In this document: positions 34,299 to 39,916 of the stretch, in pieces
Position numbering within the stretch: position 1 is the first letter of the stretch
Layout of the letters: every line of letters begins with the position of its first letter
NCBI GenBank assembly: GCA_001767525.1
Contig: MELF01000020.1
Location: forward strand, 147,742 to 187,657
Reading direction: 5' to 3'
Origin: Acidobacteria bacterium RIFCSPLOWO2_12_FULL_68_19
Lineage (GTDB): Bacteria > Acidobacteriota > Vicinamibacteria > Vicinamibacterales > UBA2999
Length of the DNA stretch: 39,916 bases
Program-made: the position numbers and the translations under genes
Notes under the pieces: model-generated
The model's database searches: none
What the model saw: the letters and a program-made list of their open reading frames with translations, nothing else
Told to the model about the DNA's origin: nothing

Positions 34299-34314
34299 CG
34301 GCACGGCCGTTGCC
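34299..34314 (+). promoter_or_regulatory. Sigma-54 promoter (-24/-12) of the radical SAM operon
   Basis: The sequence CGGCACG, GCCG, TTGCC matches the consensus TGGCACG-N4-TTGCA at all positions but the first and last. The invariant GG (34300-34301) and GC (34312-34313) are exactly 10 bases apart. Transcription would start near 34325, giving a leader of about 60 bases before the ATG at 34385. The gene just upstream encodes a sigma-54 activator. Confidence 0.75.
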
Positions 34315-34384
34315 TCCCTCGACTGCTGACGCAGGGAATACCCGTCGTGCCGGTGTTTCCCGCGCGGCTCACCCAAAGAGCGCC

Positions 34385-35830
34385 ATGCATCTGTCGAAGT
34401 TCAACGTCCAGGTCCCGCTGCCGGAACGGAACGAAGTGTTCCTGATGAACACGTTCTCCGATGCGCAACTGCTCGCGCCTGCCGGCCTCACCGGCCTGCT
34501 CGACCGGATCGCCCGAGGTGAGTCCGCCTTCACCGCCCAGGAGCACGAGACAGTCGACACGCTGCTCGACAACGGCTTCCTCGTCCAGAGCCCCGAGGAG
34601 GAACGCGCTGCACTGGACCTGTACTTCCGGGACCTGCGCGAGGACACCGGACAGCTCCGGGTGACCGTGCTGACGACGCTGCAGTGCAACTTCGCCTGCG
34701 AGTACTGCTTCCAGGGCGATCACGGCGACCACAACAAGTTCGCCGAGAAGATGTCGCTCGAGACCGCGGCGCGCGTCGTCGACTGGATCGCGGGCCGGCT
34801 GGACGAGGTACGCCCCGAGAAGTTCGTCCTGACGTTGTTCGGCGGCGAGCCGCTCCTGAACCTGCCGGTCGCCTACGACCTCGCCGAGCGCTGCCAGCGT
34901 GAATGCGAAAGGCGCGGGGTGCGCCAGATCATCAGCCTCATCACCAACGGCCTGCTGCTCACCCCCGAGGTGGTCGATCGGTTGACGCCGTACGGCCTGT
35001 CCGGCGTCAAGATCACGCTCGACGGCGATCGCGAGACGCACAACCGCATGCGGCCGCTGCGCGGCCGGCAGGGGACGTTCGATCGCATCATCGAGAACGT
35101 GCGGCGGGTCGCCGACAAGGTGGCGGTCACGATCGGCGGCAACTTCGACGAGTCGTCGGCCGACAGCTATCCGGCGCTCCTCGACTTCCTGCGCGAGCAG
35201 GATTTCGCCGGCAAGATCGCCAAGGTCAACTTCAAGCCGGTCATCAAGCCGTTCGACCAGGCCGCAGCGCCGAAAGGCGTCATCCCGCTCACCGTTGTCG
35301 GGGACGGTGGAAAGCCGCTCAACGGCACGTGCATGACGACCGCAGGCGCCGGAGCGCTCACCGGCTCGGGCGTATGCGATTCGTGCCACTTCGCCGACGA
35401 GAAGATGGCCTTCCTGCGCAGCGAGACGCGGAAGCGCGGGTTCCCGACGCCCGACGGCGTGCACATGGGCCCGTGCGAGATTCACCGGCGTCACGCCCAC
35501 ACGATCGGTCCCGACGGCTCGCTCTACGCGTGCCCCGGGTTCACTGGGTCCAAGACCGAATCGACCGGGCACATCGAGTGGCGCGCGGAAGAGTGGCGGG
35601 CGGCCGCGGCCGCCCGGTTCGAGCGCCTCAGTCCAAGGAAGGATGAGTGCGCCGACTGTTCCTTCGTTCCCGTGTGCGGCGGCGGCTGCTCCGTCGCGGC
35701 ACACACCGAGCTTGGCGACATGCATCGGCCGTCATGTCACAAGGGTGCGTTCGAGTCGGCTGTGTTCAGCCTGGCCGAGCGCACCGCAACCGAGGTGGCT
35801 GTGGGCGCTGGGCCCCAGGCTTTCGGCTAG
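34385..35830 (+). CDS. Radical SAM/SPASM peptide maturase
   Basis: A 481-residue enzyme expected to make a carbon-based cross-link in a small peptide. N-terminal region (1-90; FNVQVPLPERNEVFLMNTFS) resembles the peptide-recognition segment of SPASM maturases. The radical SAM barrel has CNFACEYC (Cys101, 105, 108) for the 4Fe-4S cluster, FGGEPLLN (152-159) and ITNGLLL. Extra cysteines at 316, 331 and 334 precede a SPASM domain with Cys364, 383, 422, 425, 431, 435 and 451 (CADCSFVPVCGGGC), enough for two auxiliary clusters. ATG 34385 has a weak AAAGAG site. The last residues (VAVGAGPQAFG) are encoded by heptamer repeats. The 32-residue peptide gene 79 bp downstream is its likely substrate. I cannot assign it to a named maturase subfamily. 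Confidence 0.93.
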   Translation: MHLSKFNVQVPLPERNEVFLMNTFSDAQLLAPAGLTGLLDRIARGESAFTAQEHETVDTLLDNGFLVQSPEEERAALDLYFRDLREDTGQLRVTVLTTLQCNFACEYCFQGDHGDHNKFAEKMSLETAARVVDWIAGRLDEVRPEKFVLTLFGGEPLLNLPVAYDLAERCQRECERRGVRQIISLITNGLLLTPEVVDRLTPYGLSGVKITLDGDRETHNRMRPLRGRQGTFDRIIENVRRVADKVAVTIGGNFDESSADSYPALLDFLREQDFAGKIAKVNFKPVIKPFDQAAAPKGVIPLTVVGDGGKPLNGTCMTTAGAGALTGSGVCDSCHFADEKMAFLRSETRKRGFPTPDGVHMGPCEIHRRHAHTIGPDGSLYACPGFTGSKTESTGHIEWRAEEWRAAAAARFERLSPRKDECADCSFVPVCGGGCSVAAHTELGDMHRPSCHKGAFESAVFSLAERTATEVAVGAGPQAFG

Positions 35831-35873
35831 GCGTTCCGTAGCCCGAAGCCCAAGGTCCAAAGCCCAAGGTCAG
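35801..35873. repeat. Heptamer array and imperfect hairpin between maturase and peptide gene
   Basis: A 7-bp period runs from the 3' end of the maturase (GTGGGCG, CTGGGCC, CCAGGCT, TTCGGCT) into the gap, where it continues in inverted form (TAGCCCG, AAGCCCA, AGGTCCA, AAGCCCA, AGGTCAG). The two halves can pair: 35818-35829 with 35839-35850 over 10 of 12 positions, loop 9. The hairpin may set the ratio of maturase to peptide mRNA. Confidence 0.65.
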
Positions 35874-35895
35874 GTCATCGGCCATTCACCAGAAA

Positions 35896-35902
35896 AGAGG
35901 AG
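35896..35902 (+). promoter_or_regulatory. Strong ribosome binding site of the peptide gene
   Basis: AGAGGAG with a 7-base spacer before the ATG at 35910. It is the best Shine-Dalgarno in the region and supports translation of the short ORF at a high level. Confidence 0.75.
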
Positions 35903-35909
35903 TACACTC

Positions 35910-36008
35910 ATGAAGATTACCGTCATCAAGAAGGCCTCGACGCAAGCGAAGCCGCAGAACTTTTGCCCGTGGATTCAGGAGGACGAAGCACCGCAGGAGA
36001 AGAAGTAG
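35910..36008 (+). CDS. Putative RiPP precursor peptide, 32 residues
   Basis: A short ORF with ATG, strong ribosome binding site and a hairpin terminator after it, directly behind a SPASM maturase. The product starts MKITVIKKAS, continues with a Lys/Gln/Pro stretch, then the core-like NFCPWIQ (res 17-23) and an acidic-to-basic tail EDEAPQEKK. It has one Cys (19), one Trp (21) and one Phe (18) clustered around Pro20, good candidates for a thioether or aromatic cross-link. No GG leader cleavage site and no transporter or protease gene is seen. Recognition as precursor rests on position, size and composition; I cannot match it to a named family. Confidence 0.8.
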   Translation: MKITVIKKASTQAKPQNFCPWIQEDEAPQEKK

Positions 36009-36048
36009 AGCGCCTGCTCGGGGCTTCGCCCCCCTCCTCCGTTCGTAG

Positions 36049-36091
36049 ACGCCGCACCGCCTTGCGGGTTTGGTGCGGCGTTATTCTTTTA
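36049..36091 (+). terminator. Hairpin terminator after the peptide gene
   Basis: ACGCCGCACC (36049-36058) pairs with GGTGCGGCGT (36072-36081), 10 bp with a 13-base loop, followed by the T-rich TTATTCTTTT. A smaller hairpin (GGGGC-TTC-GCCCC, 36020-36032) precedes it. It would end most transcripts after the peptide gene and lower expression of the downstream binding protein and kinase. It overlaps the presumed start of the binding protein. Confidence 0.7.
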
Positions 36092-37585
36092 GCGGCGCTT
36101 CACGCGTGCACCCCGTCCGACCCGCCGAGTTCTCCCGGCGGTCGCGTGCTCACGATCGGGAGCCCTGAAAGCGGTGTCAGTCGCGGTGACCCAGGCATCG
36201 GTTCGCTGAGCTTCTCGACACTCGAAGGACTCACGCAAGTCGCCGTCAGCATCGACGGCCGCGCCTTACCCCGCCTGGCGGAAAGCTGGAGCTGGGAGAA
36301 CGGAGGAAGGCGTATCCGCCTCCAGCTGCGCGCCGGCGTGACGTTTCACGATGGCACGCCCTTCACATCGACGGTCGCTGCGCAGGCTCTGCGACGGAGA
36401 ATGGAGCAGCCTGGTAATCTTGCGCTGTACCCGTCCCTTGGCGACGTCGCGGAGATCCGGCCCGAAGGTGATCTCCAGCTCGTTCTCGAGCTGTCTCAGC
36501 CGTCGGCGTTCCTGCCCGAGGAGCTCGACCTGCCGATCGCCATCGGGCCCGGCAACACCGTCGGAACCGGACCCTTCAGGCTCGTGAGCCGGGATTCGTC
36601 GAGCATCGTCCTCGAGCGCTTCGACCGCTACTACCTGGGGGCACCGCACGTCGAGCAGATTGTCGTTCGCCCGTTCAACACTCTGCGCACCGCATGGACC
36701 AGTCTGCTTCGAGGCGAGGTGGACATGGTGACCGACGTGCCATCCGAAGCCGTCGACTTCATTCGGAACGACGACGTTCAGGTGATTCCGTTCGCGCGAA
36801 GCTATCAATTCCTCATTGCATTCAATTCGCAGAAGCCGCCGTTCACATCCTCCGCCGTGCGACGCGCCCTGAACGTCGCGGTCGATCGGGAGGCGTTGAC
36901 TGCCACGGTACTGCAGGGACAGGGGCAGACGTCTACGGGACCGCTCTGGCCCCGGCACTGGGCCTACGATTCGTCGATCGTCCCGTACAGCTACGACCCG
37001 CAGTTCGCGGTGACGCTCCTCGACGGCGCCGGATTCCCCCTGAGGACGAGGTCGCGAACACCTGACCGTCCGCCGTCGCGTCTGCGGTTCGCGTGTCTCC
37101 TTCCTGAAGGGTTCAGCTTGCTTGAACGAATCGGCCTTGAAATCCAGAGGCAACTGTACGACATCGGCGTCGACATGCAGTTCGATGTGGTGCCAGCGCA
37201 GGAGTTCGACGCACGCATGCGCGACGGCCGCTTCGAGGCGGCGCTCGTCGACATGATCAGCGGCCCGACGCTCGCGCGGCCTCACATCTTCTGGGGCTCG
37301 CCTCGCCGCGAGGGGCTGCATGCCTTTGGATACCAGAATCCTGAAGCAACTCGCCTGTTCGAACTGCTGCGTGCCTCGACGAACGAGGCCGCCATTCGCT
37401 CAGCCGTCGGCCGCCTGCAGCGCGTCCTGCTGGACGACCCGCCCGCCCTGTTCCTCGCCTGGAACCAGCGGGCGCGCGCCGTCAGCAGCCGGTTTCGCGT
37501 CCCGAACGAGCCCGGGCGCGATCCCCTGTTGACGATCCGGCAGTGGACCGAGAATACCGATAGCCCGCGCGTCTCGACGCAGTGA
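36062..37585 (+). CDS. Oligopeptide-binding lipoprotein (SBP_bac_5 family)
   Basis: About 507 residues. A short signal peptide ends in the lipobox LHAC, so it is probably lipid-anchored outside the inner membrane. The family 5 solute-binding fold is seen in LEGLTQV, LAESWSWENGGRRIRLQLRAG, VTFHDGTPFT, GTGPFRLVSRD, RYYLGAPHVEQIVVRPF and FTSSAVRRALNVAVDREAL. Ligands are typically peptides or nickel. No permease or ATPase gene is near, so a sensing role is likely. The start is unclear: TTG 36062 lies in the loop of the terminator hairpin; GTG 35969 or TTG 35963 would add an RRRR-containing stretch but overlap the peptide gene. Its stop overlaps the kinase GTG. Confidence 0.85.
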   Translation: MRVWCGVILLAALHACTPSDPPSSPGGRVLTIGSPESGVSRGDPGIGSLSFSTLEGLTQVAVSIDGRALPRLAESWSWENGGRRIRLQLRAGVTFHDGTPFTSTVAAQALRRRMEQPGNLALYPSLGDVAEIRPEGDLQLVLELSQPSAFLPEELDLPIAIGPGNTVGTGPFRLVSRDSSSIVLERFDRYYLGAPHVEQIVVRPFNTLRTAWTSLLRGEVDMVTDVPSEAVDFIRNDDVQVIPFARSYQFLIAFNSQKPPFTSSAVRRALNVAVDREALTATVLQGQGQTSTGPLWPRHWAYDSSIVPYSYDPQFAVTLLDGAGFPLRTRSRTPDRPPSRLRFACLLPEGFSLLERIGLEIQRQLYDIGVDMQFDVVPAQEFDARMRDGRFEAALVDMISGPTLARPHIFWGSPRREGLHAFGYQNPEATRLFELLRASTNEAAIRSAVGRLQRVLLDDPPALFLAWNQRARAVSSRFRVPNEPGRDPLLTIRQWTENTDSPRVSTQ

Positions 37586-39330
37586 AGAAGATCACCACAC
37601 GATTCGCGCTGCTCCTCGCGGCCGCCGCCGTGCTGCCGCTCCTCGCGTACGGCGTCGTGTCCATCGTCTCGCTCACGAGGGGCGCGCAGCAGGCGGTCAT
37701 CGCCGGCAACCTGAACGTCGCAAGCCAGGTGGCCGAACAAATCGACCTATACGTGAACGGCAGCGTGAAGATCCTGAGAGCCGTCGCCGCCGATCTGCAG
37801 CGCACCGGCCTCGAGCGGTGGCAGCAGGACCGCATCCTCAAAAATTTCGTGCTGCAGTTCCGCGAATTCAGGGAACTGACACTGCTCGACGAGAACGGCG
37901 CCGCCCTCGTCACCAGCCGCCTTGGCAAGCCGACGGCGATCGTCCCGGGTTCGGAAGGGGTCGCCATCAACGGCGTCCTGATGTCGCGCTTCTCCCTCGA
38001 CGACGATCTGTTGCCCACCGCCGATGTCGCTGTGCGTCTGGACGAGCGGGACGGCGGCGGCTGGCTCGTCGGCCGCCTCAACCTGGAAGAGCTGTGGCGC
38101 ATGGTCGACGGCATCCGGGTTGGCGAGACCGGCTACGCCCTCGTCGTGACCCGCGAAGGCCAGCTCCTGGCGCACGGCGACCCGGCGGCGAAGTCGCAGG
38201 TCGCGCGCGGCGATAACCTGAGCACGCATCCGCTCGTGGCCCGCATCGATGCCGTGGCGCCCGCCGCGCGCGTGGCTTCGGCGGAATACGACGGCGACCG
38301 CGGACAGATGGTCGGCGTGGCGGCGCACCTGCCGTCGCTCGGCTGGACGGTCGTGGTGGAGCAGCCCCGGGCCGAGGCTTTTGCCATTCCCATCCGTCTC
38401 CAGTGGCAGCTTGCAATTGCGATTGCCGCCGCGCTGATGATGATGCTCGGCGTCGGATACGTCTGGGGGTACCGCTTCCTCGACCCGATCCTCGCGCTGA
38501 CGCGCGGGACCAGGGCGCTGGCCGAAGGACGGCTGGACGCGCGGGTGAAGGTCACCTCGAAAGACGAGATCGGGCAGTTGGCGTCCGCCTTCAACAACAT
38601 GGCGGACAAGCTCGTCGAGCTGCAGGAGGACGTGCGCAAGAAGGAACGGCAGGCGCTCTTCGGCCGCGTCTCGATCGGGCTGGTGCACGACCTCTCGCAC
38701 CCGATCCAGAACATCGGCAACAGCTGCAAGCTGATGGTGAAGATGTTCGACGACCCGGAGTACCGCGACACGTTCAAGCGGACGATCGAGCGCGAGCTGG
38801 CCCAGGTCAAACGGGTGCTCGACGACCTGCGGAACGTGGCGCGGCCGATCCCGCTGCAGCGCTTCCCGCTCGATCTGAACAAGACGCTCGCCGAGCTCGT
38901 CGAGTCGATGCAGCCGACGGCCGAGCGGTCCGGCCTGAGGATCGAGACGGAATTCGTGTTCGGGCCGCTCTACATCGAAGGCGATCAGTTCGCCCTCAAC
39001 CGCGTGTACCGCAATCTGGTGATGAACGCGATGCAGGCCACGCCGCCGCGAGGCCGCGTCGTCGTCCGCACGCGGCGCGAGGACGACCACGCCGTCGTCG
39101 AAGTGGAGGATACGGGCTGCGGAATTCCGCGGGAGCGCCTGGCGACGATCTTCGAGGATTTCGTCACGACCAAGCGGCGCGGCCTCGGTCTCGGCCTCGC
39201 GATTGCCAAGAAGACCGTCGAGCAGCTGGACGGCGCCATCGCCGTCACGAGCGACGTCGGCGTCGGAAGCACGTTCACGCTGCGGTTCCCGCTCACCCCG
39301 GCGCGCCCCTCGCGCCTGGCGGCCGTCTGA
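37582..39330 (+). CDS. Membrane sensor histidine kinase with extracytoplasmic Cache-like domain
   Basis: A 582-residue kinase. Membrane helix 1 (about 7-31), periplasmic sensor (32-270) with a Cache-like pattern (LTLLDENGAALVTSRLG, GETGYALVVTREGQLLAH), helix 2 (275-298), HAMP (300-352, ending KDEIGQLASAFNNMADKL), dimerisation helix with His369 in GLVHDLSHPIQN, and ATPase domain with NLVMNAMQA (478-486), DTGCGIP (510-516) and GLGLGLA (534-540). GTG 37582 overlaps the stop of the binding lipoprotein, so both are made together. It has no receiver; the nearest response regulator is the sigma-54 activator at 32654. NtrB-like kinases of this form commonly pair with such activators. Confidence 0.92.
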   Translation: MKKITTRFALLLAAAAVLPLLAYGVVSIVSLTRGAQQAVIAGNLNVASQVAEQIDLYVNGSVKILRAVAADLQRTGLERWQQDRILKNFVLQFREFRELTLLDENGAALVTSRLGKPTAIVPGSEGVAINGVLMSRFSLDDDLLPTADVAVRLDERDGGGWLVGRLNLEELWRMVDGIRVGETGYALVVTREGQLLAHGDPAAKSQVARGDNLSTHPLVARIDAVAPAARVASAEYDGDRGQMVGVAAHLPSLGWTVVVEQPRAEAFAIPIRLQWQLAIAIAAALMMMLGVGYVWGYRFLDPILALTRGTRALAEGRLDARVKVTSKDEIGQLASAFNNMADKLVELQEDVRKKERQALFGRVSIGLVHDLSHPIQNIGNSCKLMVKMFDDPEYRDTFKRTIERELAQVKRVLDDLRNVARPIPLQRFPLDLNKTLAELVESMQPTAERSGLRIETEFVFGPLYIEGDQFALNRVYRNLVMNAMQATPPRGRVVVRTRREDDHAVVEVEDTGCGIPRERLATIFEDFVTTKRRGLGLGLAIAKKTVEQLDGAIAVTSDVGVGSTFTLRFPLTPARPSRLAAV

Positions 39331-39333
39331 GGA

Positions 39334-39364
39334 GAAAAAACAAACCCGGCGACGTGCGCCGGGT
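39334..39364 (-). terminator. Intrinsic terminator of the HU gene
   Basis: ACCCGGCG (39344-39351) pairs with CGCCGGGT (39357-39364) around a 5-base loop. On the minus strand the stem is followed by TTTGTTTTTT, a good U-run. It lies 34 bp past the HU stop and only a few bases past the kinase stop on the other strand. Confidence 0.8.
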
Positions 39365-39398
39365 CGGGGAAACGCGGCGTCCGGGCCCCGGAACGGGG

Positions 39399-39698
39399 CT
39401 ACTTCTTCGGCAGAACCGTGTCCTTGAGCTGCTTCGCGATGCGCGCCTTGACGACGGTCTTGGCCGGAATCTTGATGGCCTCGCCGGTCGCCGGGTTGCG
39501 CCCCATGCGCGCCTTCCGCTTCTGCACCACGAGCTTCACCATGCCGGGGAGCACGAACTCGCCGGCGCGCTTGAGCTCCTTCTCGGCGAGCGCGGTCAGC
39601 TCGTCGAAGAACTCCCGCGCCTGAGTGCGCTTCACCTCGAAGCGATCGGCGAAATGCGAGAAGAGTTCGGATTTGCCCATTCTCCGGGCCTCAGCCAT
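39399..39698 (-). CDS. HU-family DNA-binding protein
   Basis: A 99-residue histone-like protein. MGKSELFSHFAD and the arm motif GRNPATGEAIKIPAKTV are typical of HU/IHF. The arm ends in a Lys/Arg-rich tail. ATG 39698 has a GGGGGA site just upstream; MGKSEL at 39680 is the usual family start and remains possible, and a GTG at 39701 precedes it. The gene has its own promoter and terminator, so it is monocistronic. Confidence 0.93.
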   Translation of the reverse strand: MAEARRMGKSELFSHFADRFEVKRTQAREFFDELTALAEKELKRAGEFVLPGMVKLVVQKRKARMGRNPATGEAIKIPAKTVVKARIAKQLKDTVLPKK

Positions 39699-39793
39699 CA
39701 CGTCCCCCTTGCTGATGCGCGCCGACTCTCGGCCGCGTCGCAGATCTGGCGCGCTGTCACACTGCGGCGGACACTTGCGGCAAAACGCCCGTA

Positions 39794-39823
39794 ATGCTAC
39801 CTGCTCGCGTCCTGAAGTGTCAA
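39794..39823 (-). promoter_or_regulatory. Sigma-70-type promoter of the HU gene
   Basis: On the minus strand a perfect TTGACA (39823-39818) is followed after 18 bases by TAGCAT (39799-39794). Transcription from about 39787 leaves an 88-base leader before the HU start. Confidence 0.65.
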
Positions 39824-39847
39824 CGAAACGTATCGCGCCATGGTAAG

Positions 39848-39893
39848 TGTTACCGAAGGAAAGGTCGTCGCGCCAAAACTCATGTTACCGAAG
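39848..39893. repeat. Direct repeat upstream of the HU promoter
   Basis: TGTTACCGAAG occurs twice (39848-39858 and 39883-39893), 35 bp apart; the first copy overlaps a small palindrome GGTAA-GTG-TTACC (39842-39854). The rest of the 215-bp region up to the window edge shows no gene. It may be an operator for the HU gene or for a gene beyond the edge. Confidence 0.5.
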
Positions 39894-39916
39894 CCGGTGT
39901 GCCACAGGAGGGCACC

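Larger units (their letters stand above)
34043..34384 (+). other. Intergenic control region upstream of the radical SAM maturase
   Basis: This 342-bp stretch is the longest without a gene. I see no credible small ORF and no T-run terminator after the regulator. It holds three inverted repeats (34125-34139, 34187-34200, 34201-34220), a sigma-54 -24/-12 element at 34299-34314, and a roughly 60-base leader. The base composition is slightly less GC-rich than the flanking genes. Confidence 0.7.

Noticed and set aside
32420-35725. A very long open frame on the minus strand opposite the regulator and radical SAM genes
   Set aside because: Its translation is Arg/Ala/Gly-rich without any domain, and it is fully antisense to two genes with intact motifs. 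GC-rich third positions create such frames.
35969-36061. N-terminal extension of the binding lipoprotein with an RRRR stretch
   Set aside because: It would overlap the peptide gene out of frame, has no ribosome binding site, and crosses two hairpins. Not excluded, but less likely than the TTG at 36062.
1-39916. CRISPR arrays, tRNA or rRNA genes, insertion sequences, prophage
   Set aside because: No regularly spaced 20-40 bp repeats, no tRNA-like cloverleaf noticed, no transposase, integrase or phage structural gene in any plausible frame.

Overview
The window is GC-rich (roughly 70%), almost entirely protein-coding, and tightly packed, with many 4-bp start/stop overlaps and short divergent gaps. 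Gene content (heme-copper oxidase assembly genes, lipoate-dependent 2-oxoacid dehydrogenase, NtrC-type regulator, hybrid PAS kinase, FHA and kinase-like proteins, secreted M28 and P1 peptidases, heptamer repeats between genes) suggests an uncultured soil or sediment bacterium, most plausibly Acidobacteriota of the Vicinamibacteria type. That placement is inference. I see no rRNA, tRNA, CRISPR array, insertion sequence or phage gene.

Layout. 1-3017 (+): a 5'-partial cupredoxin-like protein, then heme A synthase, heme O synthase and a DUF420 membrane protein, i.e. terminal-oxidase cofactor assembly. 3145-9150: housekeeping genes on alternating strands: peptide deformylase, Nudix hydrolase, class I aldolase, ThiI, cob(I)alamin adenosyltransferase, an adenine glycosylase fused to an apparently intact MutT-type domain, and YgfZ. 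9138-16226 (+): a secreted alpha/beta hydrolase lacking the nucleophile Ser, panB-panC, a P1 self-cleaving aminopeptidase, a sodium:solute symporter and a tartrate/D-malate dehydrogenase. 16289-21545: a hybrid sensor kinase, a single-chain E1 (alpha+beta) of a 2-oxoacid dehydrogenase, and a small FHA protein. 21548-25038: a metallo-beta-lactamase-fold hydrolase, a receiver-like protein, a membrane-anchored pseudokinase, an SDR and a malate-dehydrogenase homologue without catalytic residues. 25054-29188 (+): an M28 peptidase and two CNNM/CBS proteins translationally coupled in series. 29163-32609 (-): lpdA, E2 and lipB, which with the E1 at 18751 could build a full lipoylated complex.

The most interesting part is 32654-39330, all on the plus strand: an NtrC-type sigma-54 activator, a radical SAM/SPASM peptide maturase, a 32-residue Lys-rich peptide with a NFCPW core and strong ribosome binding site, a hairpin terminator, an oligopeptide-binding lipoprotein, and a Cache-HAMP histidine kinase whose start overlaps the lipoprotein stop. 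A sigma-54 -24/-12 element with exact GG-N10-GC spacing lies in front of the maturase, preceded by inverted repeats. I propose that this is a self-contained RiPP (ribosomally made, post-translationally modified peptide) system in which the modified peptide may be sensed by the binding protein and kinase, which signal to the sigma-54 activator that drives the operon. The gene order, motifs and promoter are visible; the signalling circuit is inference. The window ends with an HU-family gene (-) with its own promoter and terminator.
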